A stretch of DNA of 64,000 nt from Treponema putidum (GTDB lineage: Bacteria; Spirochaetota; Spirochaetia; Treponematales; Treponemataceae): positions 1,721,694 through 1,785,693 of the forward strand of contig NZ_CP009228.1 in NCBI RefSeq assembly GCF_000755145.1, given 5' to 3'. A program made the position numbers and the translations under genes. The notes under the pieces are model-generated. The model was given only the letters and a program-made list of their open reading frames with translations. It did not search any database and had not been told where the DNA came from. Positions 23,778-31,967 of this stretch are shown here, piece after piece; the stretch's first letter is position 1, and each line of letters opens with the position of its first letter.

Positions 23778-24680
23778 TTAATTTGCTTGTTCGCCGAACA
23801 AGGATAAAATTTTTTTATCTCCGAAGAGCTTTGCGTACCCGAGGGCAGACATACCTAGTCCGTCCTTGATATTGCAGTCGGCCCCGTGTTTTACAAGCAT
23901 TTCCGCAATCTCGGCTTCACGGCGGCCTACTGAAAGAATCAAGGCTGTTTGTCCGTCCTTGCTTTGAATATTGGTATCGGCTTTTTTTTCGAGGAGGGCT
24001 TGTACCGCTTTAAGGTATCCGACTTGAGCCGCATCCATCAGGGCAGAGTAGTTTCTGTCTTCGGCGCAAAGATTTATTGCCGCCCCTTTTTCAAGCAGGA
24101 GTTCAAGTGTTTCAAAACATTTGTTTCTTACGGCAAGGGATAAAACCGGCGTTCCGAGGGAATCTTTTTGTGAAGGGTCAAAGCCTGCATCGATAAAAAG
24201 TTCTACGATTTCTTTTTCATTATTTTTAACCGCACGCACATAATTCGGAATAAAAAGAGAATAGCCGTTTTCTAAAAGTTTTGAGCGTGCCTGTTCTTTA
24301 AGCTGATTTTCCGTAAAGCGTTTTTTTTCTACCTCAAAATAGGCCTCAAAGGACTTAATTGTCAGCATAACAAACGAACGCAAAAAGTTTTTAGGAAGCT
24401 CAAGTTTTTCATTTTCTTCCAGCACAAGAACCGGAAGATTTAAACCGGTGGCATAGCCCGAAAAAAACATAAAGCCCAAATAGGCAGCAGGGTTTTTACT
24501 GTAAATAAAGAGAACATGTGAAATGTTTTTCATAATATGGCGCGGCGTGTTTAAATTTTCATCTTTCCATATCTCATCTTCATTGTATAAAGTTACATCA
24601 CATTCATGGGATATGATTATATTTTTAATAGCCATCGCTGCATCTTTTTTCTTTTCATCATAAAAAATAGCGACATTCAT
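23778..24680 (-). CDS. Ankyrin-repeat protein with TIR-like N-terminal domain
   Basis: A 300-residue protein in two parts. Residues 1-120 look like a TIR or nucleoside-deoxyribosyltransferase-like alpha/beta domain (VAIFYDEKKKDAAMAIKNII at the start, then ISHVLFIYSKNPAAYLGF). Residues 150-295 contain four ankyrin repeats of about 33 residues, with typical GTPVLSLAVR, SALMDAAQVG and TALILSVGRR turns. No signal peptide is present, so it is probably cytoplasmic. A perfect TATAAT lies 7 nt before the ATG with no Shine-Dalgarno sequence, suggesting a leaderless mRNA. Ankyrin calls are firm; the N-terminal fold is tentative. Confidence 0.75.
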   Translation of the reverse strand: MNVAIFYDEKKKDAAMAIKNIIISHECDVTLYNEDEIWKDENLNTPRHIMKNISHVLFIYSKNPAAYLGFMFFSGYATGLNLPVLVLEENEKLELPKNFLRSFVMLTIKSFEAYFEVEKKRFTENQLKEQARSKLLENGYSLFIPNYVRAVKNNEKEIVELFIDAGFDPSQKDSLGTPVLSLAVRNKCFETLELLLEKGAAINLCAEDRNYSALMDAAQVGYLKAVQALLEKKADTNIQSKDGQTALILSVGRREAEIAEMLVKHGADCNIKDGLGMSALGYAKLFGDKKILSLFGEQAN

Positions 24681-24687
24681 AATACTG

Positions 24688-24693
24688 ATTATA
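24688..24693 (-). promoter_or_regulatory. -10 box 7 nt before the ankyrin gene ATG
   Basis: TATAAT on the minus strand lies 7 nt from the start codon at 24680. No convincing -35 is seen at the usual distance. Confidence 0.4.
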
Positions 24694-24755
24694 TCTTCTT
24701 ACAAAAAAAAGTAAATAGAATGGATTTTATGCTGGTATAATTTTAAAAACTATAT

Positions 24756-24761
24756 TATAAT
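24756..24761 (+). promoter_or_regulatory. -10 box 6 nt before the Memo-AMMECR1 ATG
   Basis: TATAAT lies exactly 6 nt from the ATG at 24768, with no Shine-Dalgarno sequence. The -35 region is poor. Transcription would begin at or next to the start codon. Confidence 0.45.
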
Positions 24762-24767
24762 AATTCT

Positions 24768-26168
24768 ATGAGTAAAGAGCTTTGTTCAAAAGATACTAAT
24801 CTAAGGGCTGCATATATCACCCCTCATCCTCCGATAATAATTCCCGAAATAGGCAGGGGAGAGGAGAAAAAAATAGCTTCAACTTCTAAGGCTCTTAAAA
24901 CCATATCGAAAGAAGTAAAGCAAATAGAACCTGAAACTATTATAATCATTACTCCACATGCAAAAATGCACCGAGGGGCAGTTACAATAAATACGGCTCC
25001 TCTTATCGAAGGAACTATGGCTCAATTCGGCTGTCCCGATTTGCGTTTTTCGGCAAAAAACGATGAGCGGATTGTAAAAGAAATAATCAAAAAATGTAAA
25101 AAGATGGGGTTTCCTTATTCGGCTGTAGATATGAATCTCGATCACGGCTCCTTTGTTCCGCTTTATTTTATAAGTTCCGAGTTTTCAAATTTTTCTCTTG
25201 TGCATATAAATTACGGAATTATGTTGAGCACAATGCTTGAAGAATTCGGGTCAATTCTTTCCGATATTATTGAAGAAAAAAAATGCAAATCGGTTTTTAT
25301 TGCGAGCGGAGATCTTTCACATCGGCTTCTTTCTACAGGCCCTTACGGTTTTGCCCCTGAAGGACCCAAATTCGATAAGGAATTTGTAAGAATTATAGAA
25401 AAGGGAAGTCTTTCCGAATTTGCCGATATTCCTCCTTTGCTTACCGAAAGGGCGGGGGAGTGCGGGCTTAATTCTTTTTTAATTTTGTCGGGGCTTTTAT
25501 CCTGCTATAAACATTCTCAAGAGCTGCTTTCCTACGAGGGCCCATTCGGAGTCGGATACGGTGTTGCTCGATTTAATGTTGAATCTATAAGGCAGCCGGA
25601 AGATGAGGACTTAGAGATTGTTTTTAACAAAAAGAAGAAATTTATATTGCCCGATTCTCAAACAAAAGACCCTTATATAAATCTTGCACGAAGGAGCATT
25701 ATCTACTATTTAAAGCATAATAAGTTTTTAAAACCTAAGAATACCGAGGGTATTCAATCGGGAAAGGCCGGTGTTTTTGTATGCTTAAAGAAAAAAGGGG
25801 AGCTTCGAGGATGTATAGGTACGATACTTCCTACCAAAGGCCGCATAAGTGAAGAAATAATTAAAAATGCCGTATCGGCTGCCTTAAATGATCCCCGATT
25901 TCCTTCCGTTGAGCTGTCCGAAATGAATGAAATTGTATGTTCTGTGGATATTCTTTCAAAACCGGAAGAAATAAGCTCTATTGCCGATTTGGATGTAAAG
26001 CGTTTCGGTGTAATAGTTTCATTCGGGCATCGTACCGGACTTCTTTTACCCAACCTTGAAGGCATCGATTCTGCCGGTATGCAGGTCGCCATAGCTCTTC
26101 AAAAAGGCGGAATAAGCCCCGAAGAACCTTACCGCATGTACCGCTTTGAAGTTATAAGGCATGAGTAG
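24768..26168 (+). CDS. AmmeMemoRadiSam proteins B and A fused (Memo-AMMECR1)
   Basis: A 466-residue fusion. Residues 10-270 are a Memo/LigB-like class III dioxygenase fold (ITPHPPIIIPEIGRGEE, ITPHAKMHRGAV, MNLDHGSFVPLYF, ASGDLSHRL). The histidine and acidic residues in these motifs are the expected metal-site positions. Residues 300-466 are an AMMECR1 domain (KGELRGCIGTILPTKG, then NDPRFPSVE). In many bacteria separate A and B proteins occur with a radical SAM enzyme; no such gene is adjacent here. The biochemical role of the system is not settled. The 3' end overlaps the convergent ATPase gene by 17 bp. Confidence 0.9.
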   Translation: MSKELCSKDTNLRAAYITPHPPIIIPEIGRGEEKKIASTSKALKTISKEVKQIEPETIIIITPHAKMHRGAVTINTAPLIEGTMAQFGCPDLRFSAKNDERIVKEIIKKCKKMGFPYSAVDMNLDHGSFVPLYFISSEFSNFSLVHINYGIMLSTMLEEFGSILSDIIEEKKCKSVFIASGDLSHRLLSTGPYGFAPEGPKFDKEFVRIIEKGSLSEFADIPPLLTERAGECGLNSFLILSGLLSCYKHSQELLSYEGPFGVGYGVARFNVESIRQPEDEDLEIVFNKKKKFILPDSQTKDPYINLARRSIIYYLKHNKFLKPKNTEGIQSGKAGVFVCLKKKGELRGCIGTILPTKGRISEEIIKNAVSAALNDPRFPSVELSEMNEIVCSVDILSKPEEISSIADLDVKRFGVIVSFGHRTGLLLPNLEGIDSAGMQVAIALQKGGISPEEPYRMYRFEVIRHE

Positions 26169-27777
26169 AAACCTCTTCAATAATCCATTCTCCGACGGTC
26201 TTTTCTTCCGGATCAAAACTGACACCGATGAGCATTATCTTTTTATTTTCAGCCCTGTATTTTTCGGCATAGTTTTTTTCTTTTATTTGCTCTAAGGCGG
26301 CTTCCGCACTCTCTTTTAGCTTAAACTCAAAAATATAAATCGTACTTTCCGTTTTTATCACTGCATCGGTTCTTCCGTTGGAAACAGGAGTTTCAAGTTC
26401 GATAAACTGTCCCAATAGAGCAAATACCAAGTATACGCAAATTTGAAAATTATGTTCCCTCAATACGATGCTTTCCCCGCTGTCTTTTTTTATGTTGTCA
26501 TAGGGGAGAGCCGCCATTATAGATTTTAACCTCTGCATAAACTCTTCTATCCTGCCTGCAATTATATCCCTATAAAATTGAGCAATACAAAAGGGGCCGT
26601 CTGCATAAACTACATTACAATAGCTCGGAAAAAGATTATATAAAAAGCCGTATCTGACTTCATCATTCGGAAAGCCCAGCCTATAAAGCTGTAATAATTT
26701 ATCGTAACCCTTTATTGTCAAATATCCCGCTTGGAACAATATAGGTATTTCGGAGCCCGCTCCTGCCCTATAATCCGACAAACCGGCAGAGGTCATCTCT
26801 ACATTTCCGTCTAAGTTAGGGATATGGAAATCTTCTTTTTTTAACGCATTTACTAAAAAGGTGGGCGTTCCCGTTGCAAACCAATAATACTCAAATTGTT
26901 GCCCAAAAAAGACATTTAGCAAGCTAAAGGGATTGTACATTCTTTCAGTATCGGGAGAAAAGCAATAGCCGTCATATTTTTGTTTTAGGGTTTTGATGCA
27001 CTCGTCATAGCTTAAGCCGTTAGCATCAGCTAGGGCTCTTATTTCAGGTTCAAAGGTCCTTAATAATTCTTTTTGGCTTATCCCGCAGATGCCTGAAAAT
27101 TGAGGTAAGAGGCTTATATCATTTAAGTTGTTTAAGTCGCTAAAAATACTTACCTTGCTGAATTTGGTAACACCGGTTAAAAAGGCTAAGCGTATATATT
27201 GATCTGCTGTTTTTAAAACCGAATAAAAGGATTTTAGAGCAGCCCTGTATTCTTCATTTAAGGCTTCATTATCCATTGAATATAAAAGAGGCTTATCGTA
27301 CTCGTCGATTAGCACAGTTACCTGTTTTCCCGTTTTTTCATAAGCTCTTTTTAAAGCACCTTCAAAACGTTTTGCATAATTACCCTCTTCTTTAGCGGCC
27401 CCATATTTTTTTTCTAAATCCGATAAGAATACATTAAAATTGGTATTTAAGGCTTCAATACAGTCATATTTACCGACATTAAAGTCCAAGTAAAAAACGG
27501 GATATTCCTGCCAGATTTCGCGCTTTCCCTTTTCGGCTTCTTCAAGGCTTTCTATTGCCAAGCCCTTGAAAAGTTCTTTTTGCCCTAAAAAGTAGGCTTC
27601 TAATGTCGAAAGGAAAAGGCTTTTTCCGAACCTGCGGGGGCGGCTTAAAAAATAAACTTTACTTGCATTTGCAAGACGAAAAACATATTCGGTTTTATCC
27701 GCATAGAGGAATTCTTTTTCGCGTAAATCCTTAAAACTTTGTAAGCCTATAGGCAATTTTCTGCTAAAATCCATCAT
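26152..27777 (-). CDS. AAA-ATPase-like / PD-(D/E)XK protein (DUF1703 type)
   Basis: A 541-residue protein. The N-terminal AAA-ATPase-like domain starts RKLPIGLQSFKDLREKEFLY and has a degenerate P-loop RPRRFGKS near residue 45, then VTVLIDEYDKPLL (Walker B). The C-terminal 120 residues have the DUF1703 / PD-(D/E)XK nuclease-like pattern (ELETPVSNGRTDAVIKTE, then YIFEFKLKES). The family is expanded in treponemes and other gut or oral bacteria; its function is unknown to me, with toxin-like or mobile-element roles often suggested. A TTGACA, 17 bp, TAGACT promoter sits with its -10 6 nt before the ATG. A paralogue stub lies at 6613. Confidence 0.85.
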   Translation of the reverse strand: MMDFSRKLPIGLQSFKDLREKEFLYADKTEYVFRLANASKVYFLSRPRRFGKSLFLSTLEAYFLGQKELFKGLAIESLEEAEKGKREIWQEYPVFYLDFNVGKYDCIEALNTNFNVFLSDLEKKYGAAKEEGNYAKRFEGALKRAYEKTGKQVTVLIDEYDKPLLYSMDNEALNEEYRAALKSFYSVLKTADQYIRLAFLTGVTKFSKVSIFSDLNNLNDISLLPQFSGICGISQKELLRTFEPEIRALADANGLSYDECIKTLKQKYDGYCFSPDTERMYNPFSLLNVFFGQQFEYYWFATGTPTFLVNALKKEDFHIPNLDGNVEMTSAGLSDYRAGAGSEIPILFQAGYLTIKGYDKLLQLYRLGFPNDEVRYGFLYNLFPSYCNVVYADGPFCIAQFYRDIIAGRIEEFMQRLKSIMAALPYDNIKKDSGESIVLREHNFQICVYLVFALLGQFIELETPVSNGRTDAVIKTESTIYIFEFKLKESAEAALEQIKEKNYAEKYRAENKKIMLIGVSFDPEEKTVGEWIIEEVSTHAL

Positions 27778-27783
27778 AGTTAT

Positions 27784-27812
27784 AGTCTAACATAAGGTAG
27801 GTCAATTGTCAA
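27784..27812 (-). promoter_or_regulatory. Promoter directly before the AAA-ATPase-like gene
   Basis: On the minus strand TTGACA (27807-27812) and TAGACT (27784-27789) are 17 bp apart. The -10 is 6 nt from the ATG at 27777 and no Shine-Dalgarno sequence is present. Confidence 0.55.
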
Positions 27813-27824
27813 TTATTTATATAG

Positions 27825-27853
27825 GGTTCAATAGGTTCCGCTTCTATTGAACC
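27825..27853. repeat. Inverted repeat between divergent promoters
   Basis: GGTTCAATAG and CTATTGAACC are perfect 10-bp arms separated by 9 bp. The right arm overlaps the -35 box of the downstream lipoprotein promoter, so this may be an operator acting on one or both genes. Confidence 0.55.
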
Positions 27854-27875
27854 GAATGTGTTTATAAGTTATACT
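27847..27875 (+). promoter_or_regulatory. Promoter of the lipoprotein-aroK genes
   Basis: TTGAAC (27847-27852) and TATACT (27870-27875) are separated by 17 bp. The -10 box rules out the in-frame TTG at 27875 as the start of the following gene. Confidence 0.5.
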
Positions 27876-27892
27876 TGAAAAAGAAACTTGAG

Positions 27893-28423
27893 GTGAAAAA
27901 AATTAAAAACCGAAAATTTAAATTATTGACATATTTTTTTTGTAGTCTGTTCTTTGTTATCTTGTTGACTTTTTCTTGTAAGAGCCGCCGAATTGCCGAA
28001 CCATTGGAGCCTTCTAAGCCTGAGGTAACCGAAAAGGAACCGGAAGACCCTTTTTTGGGTGTCTATGTTATGAGCTTTCCTTCATTTCGAAGCGAGACAT
28101 CCCAAAGCGGAGCATCCCAAAATGAGATATCCCGTTTTGGGATTACAAGTTATTCGGTGGAATTTAAGGCCGATCAAAGTGCAAGGGTTTTGCTTTTTAA
28201 AGAAGGAAGAACGGAGCCTGAAATCTCACATGGTAAATGGCTTATAGCAAAGGACGGGATTATTATTTTGTATTTTGAACAAAGTGTCCTGAGCGAATTT
28301 TTTATAAAAAATGATGACGGTTCTCTTTCATTTTTAGACGGTCAAAGAAAGCCCTATTCGGGAGAATTGGGTAAACTTCTTATTTTGCGCAAAATTAAAA
28401 TAAGCCAAGACGATCCTAAGTAA
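27893..28423 (+). CDS. Putative lipoprotein
   Basis: A protein of about 176 residues with a charged start (KKIKNRK), a hydrophobic core and a lipobox-like LLTFSCKS, so it is probably lipid-anchored. The mature part has a short Glu/Pro/Ser-rich linker with an internal SQ/SE repeat around residues 60-75, and then a domain with GKWLIAKDGIIILYFE that I cannot place. The frame is open to a TTG at 27875, but the GTG at 27893 fits better because a promoter -10 box covers the TTG. It lies 12 nt before aroK and may share its transcript. Confidence 0.55.
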   Translation: MKKIKNRKFKLLTYFFCSLFFVILLTFSCKSRRIAEPLEPSKPEVTEKEPEDPFLGVYVMSFPSFRSETSQSGASQNEISRFGITSYSVEFKADQSARVLLFKEGRTEPEISHGKWLIAKDGIIILYFEQSVLSEFFIKNDDGSLSFLDGQRKPYSGELGKLLILRKIKISQDDPK

Positions 28424-28435
28424 AGGAAATATTTG

Positions 28436-29038
28436 ATGATTATATTTTTAGTTGGAATGAGCAGGGCAGGAAAAACTGAAACGGGAAAGATTTTAGCAAA
28501 AAAATTAAAAGCCTCCTTTATAGATACCGACGCTTATATGGAAGAATTTTACGGGAAAAATATAAGAGAACTTTATCAGACCTTTGGAGAAAAAATTTTC
28601 CGTTTAAAAGAATTTGAATGCTTTAACAAAATAATCGGCAAAAACGCCGTTATCTGTGATGACAAAAACGCCGTTATCTGTGGAAACAAAAACGCCGTTA
28701 TCTGTGGAAACAAAAACGCCGTTATAAGCACAGGCGGCGGTTCGGCTGATAATATTCTACTTATCGAAAAAATCAAATCCCATCCAAACATCGTTTTAAT
28801 AGATACGCCTCCTTCCGAAATTTTTTATAGAATAAAAACGGCTGCACATAAAGAAGGCTTTTATCCTGCATTTTTAGGAGAAAATATTAAAAATGAAAAA
28901 GATGCGGAAAAACGTTTTTTTTCAATATATGAAAGGCGTATAAAAATCTACAAGGCCCTATCTTCATTTTCAGTAAACCCGAAGGGGATCTCGCCCGAAA
29001 AAACGGCAGATAAAATCATTTCATCTTTAGTTAAATAA
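28436..29038 (+). CDS. aroK: Shikimate kinase with internal repeat insertion
   Basis: A 200-residue protein that would phosphorylate shikimate in the aromatic amino acid pathway. The P-loop GMSRAGKT (residues 7-14), the shikimate-binding DTD (30-32) and Arg56 are present, and STGGGSA (98-104) matches the substrate-binding glycine motif. Between them, residues 69-97 are three 8-residue repeats (KNAVIC followed by DD or GN) and a partial fourth, encoded by a 24-bp minisatellite. The usual lid motif RPLL is not evident; FYPAFL stands nearby. The start at 28436 has AGGAAA upstream. Kinase activity is therefore plausible but not certain. Confidence 0.75.
   Translation: MIIFLVGMSRAGKTETGKILAKKLKASFIDTDAYMEEFYGKNIRELYQTFGEKIFRLKEFECFNKIIGKNAVICDDKNAVICGNKNAVICGNKNAVISTGGGSADNILLIEKIKSHPNIVLIDTPPSEIFYRIKTAAHKEGFYPAFLGENIKNEKDAEKRFFSIYERRIKIYKALSSFSVNPKGISPEKTADKIISSLVK
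28640..28725 (+). repeat. 24-bp in-frame minisatellite in aroK
   Basis: Three full copies of a 24-bp unit starting AAAAACGCCGTTATC and a 14-bp partial copy. Copies two and three are identical, and copy one differs at three bases. The unit encodes eight residues and duplicates the strand that leads into the GGG motif. Confidence 0.9.
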
Positions 29039-29048
29039 AATTTAAGGC

Positions 29049-29077
29049 TTGATAAAATCCTGTTCTTATGTTATCAT
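29049..29077 (+). promoter_or_regulatory. Promoter directly before the malic enzyme ATG
   Basis: TTGATA (29049-29054) and TATCAT (29072-29077) are separated by 17 bp. The -10 ends 6 nt before the ATG at 29084 and no Shine-Dalgarno sequence is visible, so the mRNA may be leaderless. Confidence 0.55.
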
Positions 29078-29083
29078 TATTCT

Positions 29084-30580
29084 ATGAAAAGAATCGATAA
29101 GGAGTTGAACTCCATTACTGAATTATTCCCGTCCGATTTTACGGATGATGAAAAGGCTCTCGCGAAAACGCATTTTTTAAAAAAACTGTCGGTTTTAACC
29201 CACAGTTTTTACGGCGGAAAGCTCCAGACTGTCCCCAAATGTGGTTTGTACGGTTTTAATTGGTTTAACGTTTGGTATACGCCCGGCGTTTCGGCAATTT
29301 CTACCTCAATTCGCGATGATAATGAAACATCCTTTGCTCTTTCCAACAAAGGTAATTTGGTTGCGGTTGTAAGCGACTCTACACGGGTCTTGGGCGACGG
29401 CGACTGCACTCCTCCCGGAGGACTGGGTGTTATGGAAGGCAAATGTATGCTTATGAAGTATTTAGGCGGCGTTGACTCTTATCCTCTATGTATTGATTCA
29501 ATTGTACGCGTAGATGAAGAAAGCCGCAGAAGCGTCAAAGCAGGCAAACACGATCCCGACAAGATAATCGATTTTGTCAGAATGCTCGAGCCCTCGGTAG
29601 GAGCCGTAAACCTTGAAGACATTCAGCAGCCTGACTGCTTTAAGGTTTTGGATACCTTGAGAGAGGTCTGCGAAATCCCCGTCTGGCATGATGATGCTCA
29701 AGGCACCGCCTGTATAACCCTTGCGGGTCTTTTGAACGCCATAAAACTTGCCGGTAAAAAGATGGAAGACTGCAAGATTGTACTTTTGGGAGCAGGAGCA
29801 TCAAACACGACAATAGCCCGTCTTATCTTGGCTGACGGCGGTAAGCCTGAAAATATGATTATCTGCGACTCAAGGGGAGCATTGCATTCCGGCAGAAAAG
29901 ACATAGAGGAGGATAAACGCTATTACCGCAAGTGGGAGCTCTGTTTACAGACCAACCCCCAAAAGATACAGACCTTTGATGAGGCAATGAAGGGTGCCGA
30001 CGTTTTAATCGCTCTTTCTACACCCGGGCCCAACACCGTAACAAAGGAACAGGTAGCCTCGATGAATAAAAAAGCTATCGTCTTTACATGTGCAAACCCC
30101 ATCCCTGAAATCTGGCCCCACGAAGCTAAGGCCGCTGGCGCCTTTATCGTCGGAACGGGACGAGGAGACTTCCCGAACCAGATTAACAACTCCGTATGTT
30201 TCCCCGGTATTCTAAAGGGAGCTCTTTTGGTAAGAGCTAAAAAGATTTCAGACGGAATGGCTATCCGATGTTCTCACTCGATTGCCGACTACTCCGAGAA
30301 AAAGGGCATAAATCCCGACAATATCATAGTTACAATGCAGGATGAAGACGTATTCGCTGTTGAAGCTGCCGATGTTGCAATGCAGGCAATTAAGGAAGGT
30401 CTGGCCCGTGTAACCATGACATGGGATGAAGCCTACGAGAGGGCAAAAAAAGATATCGAAGAAAGCCGCTCCTTGACTAAGATGTTGATGGAAAAGAACT
30501 TCATCAAAGAGCCTCCTCAGGAGTTCTATGAAAAGGCCTTAGAATATGCTGTCGAGCAGATTAAAAAGAACAGAAAATAA
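29084..30580 (+). CDS. Malic enzyme (oxaloacetate-decarboxylating malate dehydrogenase)
   Basis: A 498-residue NAD(P)-dependent malic enzyme that converts malate to pyruvate and CO2. The N-terminal domain has the conserved tyrosine region and VVSDSTRVLGDGDCTPPGG, followed by LEDIQQPDCFKVL and WHDDAQGTACI around the metal site. The NAD(P)-binding fold has GAGASNTTIARLI. The length is slightly above the usual bacterial 400-450 and no extra domain is seen. Cofactor choice cannot be read with confidence. Tandem terminators follow at 30585-30720. Confidence 0.93.
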   Translation: MKRIDKELNSITELFPSDFTDDEKALAKTHFLKKLSVLTHSFYGGKLQTVPKCGLYGFNWFNVWYTPGVSAISTSIRDDNETSFALSNKGNLVAVVSDSTRVLGDGDCTPPGGLGVMEGKCMLMKYLGGVDSYPLCIDSIVRVDEESRRSVKAGKHDPDKIIDFVRMLEPSVGAVNLEDIQQPDCFKVLDTLREVCEIPVWHDDAQGTACITLAGLLNAIKLAGKKMEDCKIVLLGAGASNTTIARLILADGGKPENMIICDSRGALHSGRKDIEEDKRYYRKWELCLQTNPQKIQTFDEAMKGADVLIALSTPGPNTVTKEQVASMNKKAIVFTCANPIPEIWPHEAKAAGAFIVGTGRGDFPNQINNSVCFPGILKGALLVRAKKISDGMAIRCSHSIADYSEKKGINPDNIIVTMQDEDVFAVEAADVAMQAIKEGLARVTMTWDEAYERAKKDIEESRSLTKMLMEKNFIKEPPQEFYEKALEYAVEQIKKNRK

Positions 30581-30584
30581 ATCT

Positions 30585-30612
30585 TTCTAAAAATCTTTTT
30601 GGATTTTTAGAA
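30585..30612 (+). terminator. Hairpin after malic enzyme
   Basis: TTCTAAAAATC and GATTTTTAGAA form a perfect 11-bp stem with loop TTTTTG just after the stop codon. The T-rich right arm and A-rich left arm allow termination on either strand. Confidence 0.55.
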
Positions 30613-30626
30613 GTACTTTGTACAAG

Positions 30627-30662
30627 ACCGGCCGGCTCTTAAAAAGAATCGGCCGGTTTTTT
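30627..30662 (+). terminator. GC-rich terminator
   Basis: ACCGGCCG (30627-30634) pairs with CGGCCGGT (30650-30657) and is followed by a run of six T. It is a standard intrinsic terminator for malic enzyme. Confidence 0.75.
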
Positions 30663-30720
30663 ATTGAAAACCGGTTTTTTATTGAAAACCGGTTTTTTAT
30701 TCAAAACCGGTTTTTTAGTT
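30655..30720. repeat. 18-bp tandem repeat of mini-terminators
   Basis: The unit GGTTTTTTATTGAAAACC is present three times, the third with one substitution, followed by a 12-bp partial copy. Each junction makes AAAACCGGTTTTTT, itself a small palindrome with a T-run. The array ends at the stop codon of the convergent ATPase gene. Confidence 0.8.
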
Positions 30721-31897
30721 ACCAATCTTTCCACGAGATATAAGCCCCGTGCTCATCGGTTGCCGGAAAAGAAATGTTTCCTGCATAAACTACATTTGAG
30801 TTTTTTATTTCGGTACCGCTGATGGAGCAAAATTTTTTTATAGAAGAAAAGAATTTTTCGTTCATTGTGGCAGAGGACTTTATTTCGTATATTTTAAGAA
30901 GAGGCCTTCCTTTTGAGAGTTTTTCTATTATCAAGTCGATTTCAAGACCGTTGGAATTACGCCAATAAAAAGCTTCTGCATCCCTTCCCCTAAAAAATTC
31001 GTTTTTGTAATAAGTGCTTATTATGAGGTTTTCAAAAATTCCTCCCCTTAAATAATGGGTGCCTACTTGTTCATGATTTTCTATTCCCAATAGGGAACAA
31101 ACCAAGCCCGTATCATAAAAATAAAGTTTAGGAGATTTAATGAGCCTTTTTCCGTAATTTTTTGAATATGGCTTTAAGAAAAAAATAAGCCCGCTTGTTT
31201 CAAGAACTGAAAGCCAAGAACGAGCCGTTATTACCGAAAGTCCCGCCTCATTTGAAAGCTCTGTAAGATTCAGTATTTGTCCGGTTCTACCTGCACACAG
31301 GCGGATAAATTTATGAAAAGAAGATAAATCGTTTATGTTTTTTAAATCCCGTAAATCCCGCTCAATGTAGGTTTTGATATAAGAGCGGTAAAAATCTTGG
31401 GGCAAAGGTTTTTGGTCATAAATACGCGGATAAAAACCGGTAAATAAACATTCGTCGATATTTTCAATTAAAAGATTACTCTCTTTTAACTCCCGTATCG
31501 AAAAGGTTGAAAGGTTTAAAACGGCACATCTTCCTGCCAGAGTTTGGGATATTGACTGCATAAGTAAAAAGTTTTGCGATCCTGAGAGGATATAAATGCC
31601 GATTTTACTGAGAGAATCGGTATGGGTTTGAATATACGAAAATAAATCGGGAACACGCTGCACCTCATCGAAAATAGCCTTTTCGGGGTAAAGGCTTAAA
31701 AAATATCGAGGGTCTTTTTGGGCAGCCTGCCTTATATCCAAGTCTTCAAGAGAAACATACTTCCAGTCAGGGAAAAGGTATTTTAAAAGAGTCGATTTTC
31801 CGCATTGCCGGCAGCCCGTTAATGCAACTATCGGAAAAGAAGAGACTAACTGCTTTAATTTTTTTATAATATGCCTTTGGACAAGTCTTTTTTTCAT
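30719..31897 (-). CDS. AAA ATPase with DUF4143 domain
   Basis: A 392-residue protein with an N-terminal P-loop ATPase (ALTGCRQCGKSTLLKYLF near residue 25; Walker B-like KAIFDEVQRVP; sensor YILSGSQNF) and a C-terminal DUF4143 domain (DTGLVCSLLGIEN, then YWRNSNGLEIDLIIE, a nuclease-like pattern). These proteins are common, often mobile, and of unknown function. It is unrelated in sequence to the DUF1703-type ATPase at 26152. Its promoter is a perfect consensus overlapped by a long palindrome, which suggests tight repression. Confidence 0.85.
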   Translation of the reverse strand: MKKRLVQRHIIKKLKQLVSSFPIVALTGCRQCGKSTLLKYLFPDWKYVSLEDLDIRQAAQKDPRYFLSLYPEKAIFDEVQRVPDLFSYIQTHTDSLSKIGIYILSGSQNFLLMQSISQTLAGRCAVLNLSTFSIRELKESNLLIENIDECLFTGFYPRIYDQKPLPQDFYRSYIKTYIERDLRDLKNINDLSSFHKFIRLCAGRTGQILNLTELSNEAGLSVITARSWLSVLETSGLIFFLKPYSKNYGKRLIKSPKLYFYDTGLVCSLLGIENHEQVGTHYLRGGIFENLIISTYYKNEFFRGRDAEAFYWRNSNGLEIDLIIEKLSKGRPLLKIYEIKSSATMNEKFFSSIKKFCSISGTEIKNSNVVYAGNISFPATDEHGAYISWKDW

Positions 31898-31933
31898 AAA
31901 AAACCTTTTTTTTCAATTTATGCTGTAAAAACC

Positions 31934-31967
31934 ATGTAAATCGTATAGTCTATTATATGATTTGCAT
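31934..31967. promoter_or_regulatory. Operator-like palindrome over the DUF4143 ATPase promoter
   Basis: ATGTAAATCGTATA and TATATGATTTGCAT are 14-bp arms (two G-T pairings) around a 6-bp centre. The dyad covers the -10 box (31952-31957) and start point of the minus-strand promoter. Confidence 0.6.

Noticed and set aside
28576-28791. Open frame opposite the aroK minisatellite
   Set aside because: It owes its length to the repeat having no stop on either strand; no start signal is present.
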